From Acrasis kona (taxonomy: Eukaryota > Heterolobosea > Eutetramitea > Acrasida > Acrasidae), in assembly GCA_026419775.2 (NCBI GenBank), contig JAOPGA020001448.1, forward strand, positions 22,533 to 86,532: 64,000 nucleotides of DNA. Direction: 5' to 3'. The position numbers were made by a program, and so were the translations under genes. A model generated the notes under the pieces. The model worked only from the letters and a program-made list of their open reading frames with translations. It was not told the origin of the DNA and did not search any database. Shown here piece by piece: positions 35,059 through 46,436 of the stretch; the stretch's first letter is position 1; each line of letters opens with the position of its first letter.

Positions 35059-35734
35059 GTACCGTAAAATAAAAATATTTTATAAAGTAGCCTTTAGTAG
35101 TTCATTATTATGATGTTCATTCTCTAGTGTTTGAGATTGTGTCAGCTCTCTTTTTACAAAAAATCTCGTTTTATCTCACTGCTCTGACCTGTCTGCTTCT
35201 TTTTCCCCATTGTTGTTATTATGAAGTGAGAAATCGATCTTCTCAACCAAATAGAAAATCTTGAGGCGTTTCTTAAGTCATGAGAGACTTAAGGTTTACA
35301 GAATTAGGGTTGCTTTCTTCAACATTTGAACAACTTGAACTTCAAATATATTACAACAAGTATTTAAGGTGTATAAGGGTTAAATTAAATGCTTCCATGG
35401 TCTCTGTCCAATAAATGTGTTTATCATTCAAAATTTGTGTATGATAATCCATCTGGAAATAATTTGGCATAGGCTTCGCGCTCCTCAGCGAAACGTACAG
35501 GCTAAAAGTACTGCTCGCCTGGAATGAAAATTTGGCATAGTCTTCGCTCTTTCCAGTGGATTATAAATCAAACGTAAACTCATATAATTGATGTCAAGAT
35601 GCAATAATTCACTCTTTATATCTTTCCTTGTGTGTAATTATAAAGCCCTGTAGACAGGACCAACCACACTTCCAGAAAGATTAAAAGTGAATGTTCAACA
35701 CCATTAATTATAGCTCTTCATACTTCCTGCAATT
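35059..35734. other. Intergenic, no supported gene
   Basis: A+T-rich, many stops in all frames. A short doublet recurs here: 'tttggcatag' followed by 'cttcgc' occurs at about 35465 and 35530. No gene called. Confidence 0.4.
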
Positions 35735-36143
35735 ATAACAACTTTCCCGTTACATGGATGGTTTTAGTAAATTTAACTTTTGAAAACATCAGTTTATATG
35801 AGCCGAAATGATCGTTATTTCGTCAGCACATNCTTATTTAAATGGCTACAATCTGGTAGCCTCCGGCTGGATGTGTAGTTCCTTCGGGTTATATGGGTTA
35901 TTCTCCCAAACAAATATTCGCAGCTTGATGAAAGACGGTGCGACGGTCGCAGTATCAGCAGTCCAAGTTAGGTGTGTTGCTCCACGTGCCGGCAAAGTAA
36001 GTACCTGGTTACATATATCCGGAATTAAGTCCGCCTCTGAATACTACTGTTATTCCAGCATCTGCAAGTCCGCCAGAGGGCGTGGGGTGATTGTAAAATG
36101 AGTCTTCAAAAGGAATGGGGTGTATAACGTTGGTCCTCTTTAA
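35735..36143 (+). repeat. Dispersed repeat, copy A (transposon 3' segment)
   Basis: About 400 nt that reappear, in reverse orientation, at 45960–46311 and 52431–52500. The left end encodes the C-terminal NFPVTWMVLVNLTFENISLY segment of the Plavaka-like transposase; the rest matches the 45954–46301 gene on the opposite strand with internal insertions and deletions. It preserves the uninterrupted junction into which the LINE at 46328 inserted in the other copy (35789–35805). One ambiguous base at about 35832. Confidence 0.75.
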
Positions 36144-36690
36144 TCTTTTGTACATGAAGTCACTACATTGAATCTAATGGTACAGATTCCCGAAAAACCG
36201 AAAGTTACATCATTGTGTAGCCCTTGATGAGTAGATCATGATTCGTTTTTGAAGTATCGAGCGACAGTCATTTCTGAGTGAGATATGGTTTTTTATTTTT
36301 CAGAAATTGTTTTAACATCACACAGTACATATTACCTATTGGCGGAAGTCATTAAGGAAATGGGTTATTACAATGACTCCGTGACGTGTGACACATTGAC
36401 ACTGATGATGTTGACATTTCACAAAAACACAGTATCAGACATGCCAAGAGCATGCACTTTCACCGTCATGTTTTTTTTAGAAATTGCACTCTGCGACAAG
36501 CTTTATTAGAAATTATTTACATACTCATAACTCTATACAGCCGAAAAGGTTGCCTAGCTTGGCAGATTCTGTGCGTTGAGCAAAGCGGCCAGATGGAGTA
36601 AGAAGTTTCCATCAAAATGGTTTTTCACCGTCAGGTTTTGGACGAAGCATTTCGATTCAGACAGATTTTTAGAAGACGCAAAATTTATAA
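36144..36690. other. Intergenic with one weak open frame
   Basis: An ATG frame at 36285–36509 (74 codons, hydrophobic C-terminal stretch) is the only candidate. It has no recognised feature and I do not call it a gene. Confidence 0.3.
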
Positions 36691-37319
36691 TTGAAAGCTA
36701 CGATTATATTGGCTATGAGAGGGCAAGGAATAAGTGTAGGAATGCTACTTGAGCTGAAATTGGCGGCGCACTCAAAAAGATCAGGTGCTCTCGCAATAAC
36801 TCTCGTACATAACTATTTGTCAAGAAAGTTCAATAGGACAAAGCTGTTGTTTGTCAAAATTGATGCCAGGGGTGTTGTACTTAAAACAACACTTATCAAC
36901 AGAACAGATCGAGAATGGACGGGAACTAGAGTACAACAACCAAGAGCCCTCACAAACCCAGATTACAGTAGAATGCACAGGATGATGGCAACATTCGACG
37001 CAGAGGTTTACGAACGCGTTCGAAGAGAAATGACCGGTTCAAAGATTCATCTTTTGCGGTCCTGACGCACTACGAGAGGAACGATGAACTAATCAGGAGG
37101 GTACCAACAGCGGAACCAGGCTTCAATGTAGACCCCTACTTCATGCCTCCCCTATATAACGATCAAGATTCAATCGAGGAGATCCAAATGAAACGGACTT
37201 CTTCACACAGGTCACAACTTTTGGTGGTTAGAGTCAAGACAGGTTGTCTCATGATGATGGCTAGGGTTCTAATGAAAAATATTTTTATAAAACAGGGAAG
37301 CCTGAAAGTTTATTGGTAG
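36691..37319 (+). pseudogene. Broken orphan gene
   Basis: An open stretch of 124 codons without an ATG start (LLELKLAAHSKRSGALAITL, MMATFDAEVYERVRREMTG) ends at 37065. The coding-like continuation (AVLTHYERNDELIRRVPTAE, GFNVDPYFMPPLYNDQ) is in another frame from about 37040 to 37319. At least one frameshift. Family not recognised; it lies in the same orphan and mobile-element neighbourhood. Confidence 0.35.
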
Positions 37320-37743
37320 TTTAATGAATGAAAAAATAATTGAATCTAGCTGCAGAAGTTGATTGGGAAAACAATAAAAACATAAAGATGTTAATTAGTG
37401 TCTTTTTAAAATGCAGTGATGTTCCTACGTACTTTAAATATTATTCGCATCTCCAAAATCCCATATGATACCTGGGTATGGAACTTCTAAGTGTGGATCT
37501 TTTTACGAATTCCATTTGACTCACCAGTGCGCTAACATTGAGTACAAACTTCACAACAAAGATGAAGATTTTCGGTCACCGACAATTTGGAATCTGTGAA
37601 TTTCCTTCTATTAATTAAATGAACGATTGTTCATTCAGGTTATATATGATATTGTTTCGAAGATGTAAGGTTGTTTGTTGCAACAAAAAGCTAGTCAACT
37701 CGAGAGGAAGAACAAAGGATTAGATGACCATGTAAAGAATTGC
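37320..37743. other. Intergenic, no supported gene
   Basis: About 420 nt with frequent stops on both strands; nothing recognised. Confidence 0.4.
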
Positions 37744-38258
37744 TCATGCCTTTATTGAGGTATCTCCAGGACTGTGATCTATCCAAAACACCTGTACATG
37801 GAAAAAATGAGGAACCGACATTTTAGGATTAAAATGTACCAAGCAAAATCAAAAATAGTATCCTCGCCTAGTATTTTGGTTAATTGTGATTCTATGTGTT
37901 TAGAGATTTGAGCTGAACTATAAGGTTGGGTTTTCGAACCATACCACAATACCCAATGGTTTCCAACAGGAATTTGATAAGGAAACTCATTTCTTTCGAA
38001 TACTTGCACTTCACAGGTCAAATCATTTTCAAGAGCTTTGAATTTGTCCTCATAAGTTGTAATCAGCTTTCCAAATACCTTGTGTAGTATGTAATCTTCG
38101 ATTGAATGCCAACGCTCATTTATCTCTGCTAAGGCATCATTTTTTTGTGAATATAGTTCAAACGTGGGTCTAATTGTGATAGAGTTTGGCAGCCATTCAA
38201 ATTGTTGATTCAAATTATCCAGGTCATCAATGTTGGAGGAAATCTCTCCTCTTAACAT
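37744..38258 (-). CDS. DUF3605-like protein (apparent one-base frame break near the end)
   Basis: ATG at 38258. The sequence shows FEWLPNSITIRPTFELYS, AEINERWHSIEDYI and PYQIPVGNHWVLWY, matching the layout of the DUF3605 family of fungi and protists (function unknown, about 170–200 residues). The open frame ends early at 37779 after FDFAWYILI, but a family-like C-terminus (NPKMSVPHFFHVQVFWIDHSPG) continues in another frame to TGA at 37744. The break lies at a short A/T run at 37831–37834. A missing base in the consensus is the simplest explanation. Confidence 0.65.
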
Positions 38259-38424
38259 AACTGAACAAGGAGTAACATAAAGTTGACTGAGTAATGAAGG
38301 TTGTAAGGAAACACATCTGGAACTCTATTTGGAACAAAGTAAGCTCAAACACCAATACGAAAGGGACCAATGAGAAATATACACTCTGAACAAAATAGAT
38401 AAAAAATAAAGTTTGTTTGGTGCA

Positions 38425-39390
38425 TTACATAGAAATTCTACCATTCATGTACTCTACAAATTCCATCAGTGGTTCTTTTTTGATTCTGTAAGAATGCTCG
38501 TGCTCAGGGAACTTTTTCATAACAACTTCATCTCTGTAACATGACAGTGCTTTTGCAATAGCGGAGTTGAGATCTTCAAATTTTTTGCAAAATCTTGGAG
38601 ATGGATGGTTGTACATGGAAAGAACATCATGATAAACAAGAACTTGGCCATTGACTTTCGAGCCACTTCCGATTCCAATGATTGGTACGGAGCTATTGCT
38701 TGTGATAAGCTCTGCAATCTTATCGGGCACACACTCAAGGACGATTGCACAGCACCCAGCGGATTGTAAAGAATAAACATCATTCATCAGCTTTTTGGCT
38801 TCTACTGCTGTTTTTCCAATAGTGTGGTATCCACCGGAAGAGTTGATACTTTGGGGAGTTAGACCAAGGTGGCCAAAAACAGGAATACCACTTTCAGAAA
38901 TCAACTTAATTTGATCATGAACTCTCGAACCACCCTCAAGTTTGATCGCATTAGCGTTGGCTTCTTTAATGAACCTAGTGGCGTTGCGCAGAGCAATTGC
39001 TGGAGACTCTTCATAACTACCAAATGGCATGTCAGCTAGAAGAAAGGAATGTTTTAATGCCTTAGACACGGCTTTGGTGTGATGAATCATTTCGTCCATT
39101 GTAACTGATGTTGTATCTGGATGACCTAATACTGTCATCGCCAGAGAGTCGCCTACAAGAACAATATCAATATTAGCTTGGTCCACCATTGTTCCACTAT
39201 GAAAATCAGTGGCAGTCATCATTGTAATGGGAATTTGATCTTGGTACATCTGTTTGATACTGTTGATGTTAATTTTGTTGCATTGGATCTGGGCCGAATA
39301 AAATTTTTTCGAAATTTGGCAGCTAGAGCGAAGATTTACTCTTTTGAGGACTGATTTGATCATTTCGTTTTGTTTTTTGGTTTCTGACAC
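38425..39390 (-). CDS. panB: 3-methyl-2-oxobutanoate hydroxymethyltransferase, mitochondrial-type
   Basis: Ketopantoate hydroxymethyltransferase, the first committed step of pantothenate (vitamin B5, CoA) synthesis, adding a hydroxymethyl group from methylene-tetrahydrofolate to alpha-ketoisovalerate. Visible family residues: the metal-binding Asp in VLVGDSLAM and Asp in LLADMPFGSY, Glu in IKLEGG, GHLGLTPQS, and the catalytic Glu in IVLECVP. The first 45–50 residues are basic and Ser/Asn-rich (VLKRVNLRSSCQISKKFYSAQ), fitting a mitochondrial presequence; a start at the second Met would serve equally. 321 residues, single exon. Confidence 0.95.
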   Translation of the reverse strand: MSETKKQNEMIKSVLKRVNLRSSCQISKKFYSAQIQCNKININSIKQMYQDQIPITMMTATDFHSGTMVDQANIDIVLVGDSLAMTVLGHPDTTSVTMDEMIHHTKAVSKALKHSFLLADMPFGSYEESPAIALRNATRFIKEANANAIKLEGGSRVHDQIKLISESGIPVFGHLGLTPQSINSSGGYHTIGKTAVEAKKLMNDVYSLQSAGCCAIVLECVPDKIAELITSNSSVPIIGIGSGSKVNGQVLVYHDVLSMYNHPSPRFCKKFEDLNSAIAKALSCYRDEVVMKKFPEHEHSYRIKKEPLMEFVEYMNGRISM

Positions 39391-39784
39391 AAATAAAAGC
39401 CAATTTATAGTTGTGCGGAGGAGGATTTAAATTCTCCATGGAAATTTGGACAATACGCAGTTTACAACAAATCAACCAACTGCTATGGTTAGTTCTATTC
39501 GAACAGTGATGACGTCAAGCTAGGGGGAGGAAGTGAAGTTAATCAAGTTTATTTGCACCTTCAAATATATTTTGTATTAAAATTTGACATCGCTTCATAT
39601 GAGGTATGGAAAGTAATGATTTAGTACGATTTCGCTACGACGTAATAAGGAAGATATGCTTGATGTCAGATCATTCTATATTGGACTAAGAGACGACTCA
39701 CTTCTCCGAAGGTAATTTTTTTTAGAACCAAACAATTGTTAATTTCCATTTTGGTAAACTAAAACTTTATTCTACATTTGCTCT
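39391..39784. other. Intergenic upstream of panB
   Basis: About 390 nt; PanB promoter region and the 3' flank of the next minus-strand gene. No gene seen. Confidence 0.4.
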
Positions 39785-40760
39785 CTATTCGACTCGGTTG
39801 TTATATATTGATACATATTCGTTATTAATCTTCTTCTTATTCCTCTTGTAATATGGAATGTATTGTTTTCTTTTCTTTAACAATGGGGCCGCCAAATAGA
39901 CAAAAACACAAAATAAACTCAAAGTACACAGGGCCGTCGTGAGAGAACAGATAATTATAACTCCTGTGCTTCGGTTGACCAATTTACTTGGTGTCTCTCC
40001 GTCGTCATGGTCTCCAAGTGCTGCACCACCACTCATCCAACTTTCAGAACAATCTTTACTTCTTGTGTCGAATGTTACGTTAAAAAAGAACTCCTCTCCT
40101 GATAGCACTCGTGTTCTTTTTGCTCTCAACACGGTATTGGAGAAGGAACTTTCTACGTTACATGATGATGATTTGTTTGATATTCCCCAATATTTTGGGA
40201 AATGTACTTTTAAATTTAAGGACCGAATGGGCGAAGACCACTTATAATTCCAAAAAATTAAGTTCTTATCTTGTAAAGCGTCATATCTTAGTAGGTTGAT
40301 CTAGAGGTTTAATAACTTTTTTCAGTAAGTGAGAATTCATACCTTTGACTTGAACAGAAAAGTCACATTTGATTGCTTTTGATCGTTGTTGAATTTGACA
40401 ACTTGATAAGTGTTGTTTCCGGACCTCTCCACTTGCACATTAGTAATATTTACATTTTTAGACGGTGAAGTGGCTTCAAAATCTGATATTTGAGTGGTTC
40501 CATCTGACAGAGGTGACAAACACAACTAATTACCACTTACATGTTATTCCATCTGGTATAGGTCTACCTACTACCTTATATGCTCCGTTAAATTGAAATG
40601 TTATAGTCTCAGATACTGTTGACCAGCAGTCATCATGTAGCCTTATATCCGTATCTATGTTTGATATGTGGTAGTTTGCGATAGTAGTGCAGAAAGAGCT
40701 CAATAACAGCAGTAAAAAGCACCAAGTGGGTGTTATCATTATAATTATATAATCAAACAT
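39785..40760 (-). CDS. DUF2207-like single-pass membrane protein
   Basis: Three exons: 40541–40760, 40343–40503 and 39785–40240, introns of 37 and 102 nt, phases consistent, about 278 residues. Signal peptide (around WCFLLLLLSSFCTTIA), then an ectodomain whose start (DIRLHDDCWSTVSETITFQF...VVGRPIP) resembles the N-terminal domain of DUF2207 membrane proteins. Several N-glycosylation sites and a CNVESSF...FDTRSKDC segment precede one transmembrane helix (around IIICSLTTALCTLSLFCVFVY) and a basic tail (KKRKQYIPYYKRNKKK). Function unknown. The second intron is clearly longer than any other in the window. Confidence 0.65.
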
Positions 40761-40982
40761 TCAGTTCCTGCAAACATTTATTGATGGCGGAGCGTTTCGC
40801 AATCTTGTGTCTCGTTTTTGATGTGATTTTGTTAATACAACAGATTTGGACAATCCACTTCTGGGATACATTGTGTATAAAATACATTGAGTGAGAATTT
40901 CAATGGTGCAGTTCAACTCTTCCACTTGCATTGTTTCAGTGCCGGCGGACTATTTTTAACTTCCGCTCAAAGAAATGTTTTC

Positions 40983-40990
40983 TATAAATA
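40983..40990 (+). promoter_or_regulatory. TATA-like box
   Basis: TATAAATA about 43 nt before the hydrolase ATG; same octamer as before the gene at 29023. Confidence 0.35.
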
Positions 40991-41032
40991 GAGATTGTTT
41001 TTATTAATAATTACAAACAAAACAAAAACATC

Positions 41033-41965
41033 ATGATAAACTATCTTGGCAGAAGCGGACATTATCGCTCACTAGCAGCAGAAAAACATATGGTAGAATT
41101 CTATGAAGCAACTCTTCAATCTCATTGGAAAGGAATCTCTTACGAACATGTATACTTTCAGGGGAAGTTTGGAGCAACACATACACTCGTTGTTAACAAC
41201 AACTCCTCACTACCAATCATCGTGTTGCTTCACGGGATTTGCAACACCTCATTAATGTGGGCGGATATTGTTCGCAAACTTTCACCACTCTTCAAAATAT
41301 ACTGTATAGACATAATATTCGAACCAGGCCTATCGAAATGCATCAAACCTATAACTATGATATCAGAGTGTTGTGCATGGCTTAACGAGCTACTAAATCA
41401 GATATCCGGGCACAACCCAGTGTCATTGGTTGGATTTAGTTACGGAGGCTACATTGCAGCAGAGTACACAAACCGATTCCCGTCCAAAATTTCTAAACTC
41501 ACACTTATCAACCCTGCAGCTACCTTCTCAAGAACTTCTTTTTCTCATGATACACTTCTCGTATCATCCCTAATAACTGGTAGTTCTGTAGTTGTAAAAA
41601 AATATTTTGGTTTCCTTTGCAGCAGTCGAAAGGGTAAAAGGATAAGAAACAAGATTTATATAGAAGACCAGTCATCGCAAGATGTCAAGGTCCACCTTCT
41701 AAAAACCTCTTATTACTGTTTTAATGACTTTAAACACCCTCTTGTTATGATAAAGCCGAGGAAAATAATCTTCACACAACACAAGAATGTGGAGGTGTCT
41801 TTAATAATGGGTGAAAACGATTCTACATACATAAGGTCACCTCAAACTGTACAAAGAGAAGTAAATAAAAAATATAACAGAGTTAAAACTCATTTGGTTC
41901 CAGGGGGGACTCATATGATGTTTGTTGACAAACAAGATGAAATTATCCAACATATTCTGAACTAA
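41033..41965 (+). CDS. Alpha/beta-hydrolase fold protein
   Basis: 310 residues, single exon. The oxyanion-hole motif LLHGICNTSLMW, nucleophile elbow G-F-S-Y-G-G (Ser136), acid Asp263 in GENDSTY and His294 in GGTHMMF give a complete catalytic triad in the right order. The fold covers most of the chain; residues about 165–230 are the variable cap. It should be an esterase, lipase or related hydrolase; the substrate cannot be read. No signal peptide or membrane segment is seen. Confidence 0.85.
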   Translation: MINYLGRSGHYRSLAAEKHMVEFYEATLQSHWKGISYEHVYFQGKFGATHTLVVNNNSSLPIIVLLHGICNTSLMWADIVRKLSPLFKIYCIDIIFEPGLSKCIKPITMISECCAWLNELLNQISGHNPVSLVGFSYGGYIAAEYTNRFPSKISKLTLINPAATFSRTSFSHDTLLVSSLITGSSVVVKKYFGFLCSSRKGKRIRNKIYIEDQSSQDVKVHLLKTSYYCFNDFKHPLVMIKPRKIIFTQHKNVEVSLIMGENDSTYIRSPQTVQREVNKKYNRVKTHLVPGGTHMMFVDKQDEIIQHILN

Positions 41966-42432
41966 ACTTGTATTTATTAAAATATATTTATTTTTGACAA
42001 TTTGGATTTCAAAATGTCTTTTTTGGTAATGCTGTTGTAAGTAACTGTATTGACAACTGGTACAGGTGATGGTAGGCGGAAGGCGAACACTCTTCTCCGC
42101 AAGTATTACCGTCGATTGCTCAGCTGGTGTTTCTAAACTTCTTTCAAACACAACTTTGTTGCTAGTCTGGAAAGAACACTCTCCATGTTGGAAACGTTGC
42201 TCCCCATCGTCTTGTTTTCAATTTTGCTGGAGTTGTTGGCATGGTAGCTATATTACTATAGTAATAGATGTTACTAATCTAAATGTCGTTCTAACATAAA
42301 CCAATCTCCACCAGAAATAATAAAGTCAACGATATATTACATGATCCAGTTCTTTGACCCAAATCCTAGGATAAAGCACTTGCAACAAGCAATCAATTAT
42401 TGTAACGCCAAGAGCACAACAGGTCAACTTTG
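41966..42432. other. Intergenic, no supported gene
   Basis: About 470 nt between the hydrolase stop and the UFL1 start. Short frames on both strands lack features. Confidence 0.4.
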
Positions 42433-44792
42433 ATGGACCTCGATAACCTATCCCTTGTAAGATCAACTTTTTGTGAAGACCTAACCATCACAGGAAGAGC
42501 TACAACAACAATTTCAACAAGTTCAGATAGAAGACAATGCATTTCGCCTATCAGAACGTAATGTTGTCGAACTTGTTAATTATTTGATGTCTAGCGGTCG
42601 CTTGAAGGATGTCATGTTCACCACAGACGGTAAAGAATACATCACAGAAAAACAAATCAGAAAAGAAATTGAAGAAAGTATAACCCACAGCGGGGGGCGA
42701 ATAAACAGATCAGATTTACAGGCACTCTTAAAAGTAGATTTCTCGCACATTGAACGCATCACCAACAAAATCATTTCAGAATCCAATCAAACCATTTCTT
42801 TAGTTCACGGAGATTTAATCACAACGTAAGTAGTCGCATTGATTTCAAACATTACATTTCAGAGAATACCTCGACTCTGTGTGTCGAGAAGTCGACGAGA
42901 ACTTACAAGAGAGCGGATCGATCGATCTCGGAGACATTATCAAACGCCTCACTCTTCCAAACGACTTTATCACAAAAGCAGTTTCATCTCGCATCGGCTC
43001 GATCATAAAAGGACGGCTCGAGGACAGCACATTATACACGGAGTCATATGTGATGCGAGAAAAGGCTCGACTCAGAGGAACCACCTCCGCCTACACCAGA
43101 CCAACACCCGTAGCACAACTTCGACAAGATCTACAAGATTCACTGTTCGATCCTCTACTAAAAGACTTGGCTCGAGAGAAACGTCTATTCGGTAATTTAC
43201 ACAAGGCACTTTACGTACCAAAAGCATTCGAAACATCCATCCAATCGACCATCAATCAATTTCTCAATCAAAACGGTTACATTTCGCTCGATCGCGTCGA
43301 CGCCATGTTATACGTCACATTAGGACCGAATGCCGCCAAAAATTATTGTAAAAACAAGTACCCCAACACCATCTTTGTGAACCATTATTGCATCACCACA
43401 TGGCTGAGGGACCAATTAGATGCGGCCGTTCAAAATTGCATCGAAAACGAAACGTGCGTGAATTTGAATCGACTCAACATTATTCCACCAGAATTTACTC
43501 AAGACGATGTGAATGCATTTTTATCGACATGTTCGCATTACAAAAAAAGTAATCATTCGAATCAAGTGCCGATAGTATTTGGTGCCAGTTACATGATCAC
43601 CGTCAACATGATAAACAACATTGTCAAACAAATGCAACCTGATGCATTTCAAATGGTCAAGAAATTTGCGACTCGAACGCGAATCTCTCATCATGCTACT
43701 CCTGCGGTTACGACAAACACCAACACAAGCAACCATTCCGTTAGAAAGAGCGACAAGAAAAAGAAAAAGAAGAGCGGTCATCATGACGATCAAGATGAAG
43801 AAGATTTTGATTCGAACCATGACAATGATGATGAATTTGAAGATTTGATTTGTGAACATTTACCATCGAGAGATGTGATTTGGGGGCATGTAAAGAAACA
43901 TCTTGGTGATGATGCCCCTGATGATAAAGATTTTCAAGATGATTTGATCATCTCCGAGATGATTGATTATTTGGTTCCGTTGGTTCGTGATTTGTACAAA
44001 TCTCAAAAACATTTGGTATTGGGTGCCATGGACTCGATGAATTCCATTCAAGATTTTGAAATTGTGTTACAAAAAATGGTTTTGATTCTAAATTTGAATA
44101 AAAAGGCACTAAAAACGATTCCCAATGATTTGGAATCAATCTTGTCGCGAAAAGTTGTTTCTGATAAGTGTTTGTTTGTTGTTTATGTGATTTGTAGGCA
44201 AGTTGTTAGAAAGGAACAATTAGAGATTGATTTTTCTTCCACTGATTTGAAATTATCAACAGTTGTTGATGTGAGTCAAATTGCACCCGAACTACACTCT
44301 AAAATGGTCCAAACTGCGAAACTGGTTTCTGCAAAAGATGTCAAAAAATCTCTTTCTGATTTGATACAGAGCTTGAATAAATCTCTTGATGAGTTTTTGA
44401 TACAACTCGAAAAATCAGCAATTACTTTAAATTTGTTCTTGAAGGTAGTCGACAAGAAGAGGGAAAGACAATGTATTACTGATGTGAAGGATGAAATTGA
44501 AAAGAGTGTTGTTCATGAAATTGATCCACAAAAATTATTAACGGACTTGTGTTGTTATCTTGTGTTGAACGAAAATCAGATCTTACTTCCTTTGTATTTC
44601 GAATATTTACCACAAGTCGTACCTTGGATAATTTCAAACCTCTCACTTGATGTCGAATTTTCGAACGAACTTACAAAAGTATGTGATTTGGTAAAAGAAC
44701 ACAACACATCAAGTGACACAATGACGCTAGAAAACAAAACAAGAATGGAGAAGCTTCTCACAAATGTAAAATCAAAAATAATTAAAAATTAA
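42433..44792 (+). CDS. UFL1: E3 UFM1-protein ligase 1
   Basis: Three exons: 42433–42456, 42494–42825 and 42863–44792, both introns 37 nt, 761 residues (human protein 794). The first exon is just eight codons. Family landmarks: FRLSERNVVELVNYLMSSGRLKDVM, TTDGKEYITEKQIRKEI, EYLDSVCREVDENLQESG, KARLRGTTSAYTRPT, and the Lys-rich/acidic linker (KSDKKKKKKSG, then Asp/Glu-rich) before the helical C-terminal half. In known systems UFL1, with DDRGK1 and UFC1 at the ER, attaches the ubiquitin-like UFM1 to ribosomal and other targets, acting in ER-phagy and ribosome quality control. Confidence 0.95.
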
Positions 44793-45307
44793 CTTTTATT
44801 TTCTATTATTAGGTTCCAAAACTCTTCTATATGACGACTTGGCTTGATTTTTAGTTTCAATCAAAGCACTTTTTTTGCCTGCAAATTAGGTCCTGCTTGT
44901 GACTGGTTGTTCGGTTGCTATCGGTGATCAATTTGTAATATGTTTGGTGGTTGGCCAATCACCATTTATACAACCACACAAAACCAAATTAATCACCGTT
45001 GCAATCACCAATCCTTTAACCAATACCTCCACCAATCCTAACCAAAAGTAGGTAATGGTTTGGTTGCAAGTTTGGTTTAACCGGGTAAGATACGGTAATA
45101 GTATAACCAAGTTCTACCATTATCAAATGTTGGAGCGTAACCATCTATAACCAAACAATTCAGAGCAAAATTAAAAAAAATTTTAGAAATACATTTATTC
45201 ATCCGATTGTGCTTCCGAGAACTTCTTGCGGTTCATTGGCATAGTGATCTTTAAAGTTGTTAACAGTAACTGATCCTATCCCTTTTCCTTGAGGGTTCCT
45301 TTGGTTC
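44793..45307. other. Intergenic; imperfect CCAATCACC/GGTTGG-type repeats
   Basis: Between about 44900 and 45130 short motifs such as 'ccaatcacca', 'aaccaatacc' and 'ggttggttt-like' strings recur on both strands, giving weak inverted-repeat potential. Could be the edge of the mobile-element cluster; no gene seen. Confidence 0.3.
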
Positions 45308-45957
45308 TTGAAGCCTGGAACAAAGATTTTTTATAGACCAATTGACAACCCTCGTGAAACCTGCTTTGGTGTTGTGGAAAGCATTCTCAACGGAAAATTG
45401 CAGTTGAAGCAAATTACTTTCTCAAGGAATGGGCGACTCCATAATGCGCCATTGTACTCTTCTCATTTCCTTCACAATAATATTACAGAAATCGACATTT
45501 CGCAGTATATTGGCAAAATGACCATAACAGACGGTTTTGTGAACACATTTGTTTGCTTAAATATAATAAAAAAGTGAATTTTATTAACTGTGTTACAGTT
45601 TCCGTGGTAAAATTGACAGGTTCTTTGCAGCAACAAGTGACTTGGCTATGCGTTGTTTGGATGTACAAAACTGTGATTTGTCATCTTCGAGTATTGTACC
45701 TGTTGAACCATCTGTTTTCTCAAAGTTAATCTTGTTGCTGTCTGATTCAATCATGTTGTTGCTCTCTATTGACACTGTGTCTTCACTTTGTCACCCAACT
45801 CCCACACATTGTGGGGTGGAGTTGCTAATTGGTGATGATTGGTGATGAGGGGATTTTAGTCCCAAGTGACTTGATCGCATTTTACAATGATGTCCAAGAA
45901 TTTGACATGTCATATATGGACGACGATGACATGTTTGTTGACAGTGACGAAAAATGA
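45308..45957 (+). pseudogene. Remnant of a transposon gene 3' end
   Basis: A frame without ATG at 45308–45577 (KIFYRPIDNPRETCFGVVES, LHNNITEIDISQYIGKM) resembles in layout, not closely in sequence, the small beta-rich C-terminal part of the Plavaka-like gene at 52905–53219. A second coding-like stretch (about 45848–45957: GILVPSDLIAFYNDVQEF, then an acidic Asp-rich tail) ends at TGA 45955–45957 and overlaps the next ATG. The middle is interrupted. Likely the 3' end of another transposase-type gene, pointing the opposite way to the one at 52.4–56 kb. Confidence 0.4.
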
Positions 45958-46301
45958 AAAGAGTGTTAAAGAGGACCAACATTATACACCCCATTCCTTT
46001 TGAAGACTCATTTTATAATCACCCCATGCCCTCTGGCGGATTTGCAGATGCTGGAATAACAGTAGTATTCAGAAGCGGACTTAATTTAATATATCCAAGA
46101 GCATTCCCCTTCGTCAATGAATTGCATCTGGTGGATATATGTAACCAGGTACTTACTTTGCCGGCACGTGGAGCAACACACCTAACTTGGACTGCTGATA
46201 CGGCGACGAACATCATAACCCATATAACCCGAAGGAACTACACATCCAGCCGGAGGCTACCAGATTGTAGCCATTTAAATAAGTATGTGCTGACGAAATA
46301 A
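45954..46301 (+). CDS. Repeat-borne 115-residue protein of unknown function
   Basis: ATG at 45954 shares an ATGA overlap with the preceding stop. The frame (KRTNIIHPIPFEDSFYNHPM, GGFADAGITVVF, then a Thr/Arg-rich end) runs through the repeat that also occurs, damaged, as copy A on the opposite strand at 35800–36140. The other copy carries a deletion of about 40 nt and an insertion, breaking this frame. That an intact frame survives only here suggests either a transposon accessory gene or chance openness. It ends 9 nt before the LINE target duplication. Confidence 0.4.
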   Translation: MKRVLKRTNIIHPIPFEDSFYNHPMPSGGFADAGITVVFRSGLNLIYPRAFPFVNELHLVDICNQVLTLPARGATHLTWTADTATNIITHITRRNYTSSRRLPDCSHLNKYVLTK

Positions 46302-46310
46302 CGATCATTT

Positions 46311-46327
46311 CGGCTCATATAAACTGA
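46311..46327. repeat. Target-site duplication, left copy (LINE 1)
   Basis: CGGCTCATATAAACTGA, identical to 52431–52447. The uninterrupted site exists at 35789–35805 (reverse strand). Confidence 0.9.
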
Positions 46328-46351
46328 ATTGAATTGAATTGAATTTAATTT
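46328..46351 (-). repeat. LINE 3' tail of TTCAA repeats
   Basis: On the plus strand about three and a half copies of ATTGA abut the target duplication, so the retrotransposon ends in (TTCAA)n rather than poly(A). A short terminal microsatellite of this kind is known from several LINE clades. Confidence 0.75.
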
Positions 46352-46436
46352 ATTCTAGGACTTGTTAAGTTGTTTTTGGTGGCGTAACCTAGAGCCTCGG
46401 AGAACACCAATCAACCTTGACTCGCCCTCATCACTC

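Noticed and set aside
42066-42299. Open frame between the hydrolase and UFL1
   Set aside because: Cys/Ser/Trp-rich without domain, start context or coding look; also contradicted by an equally open reverse frame.
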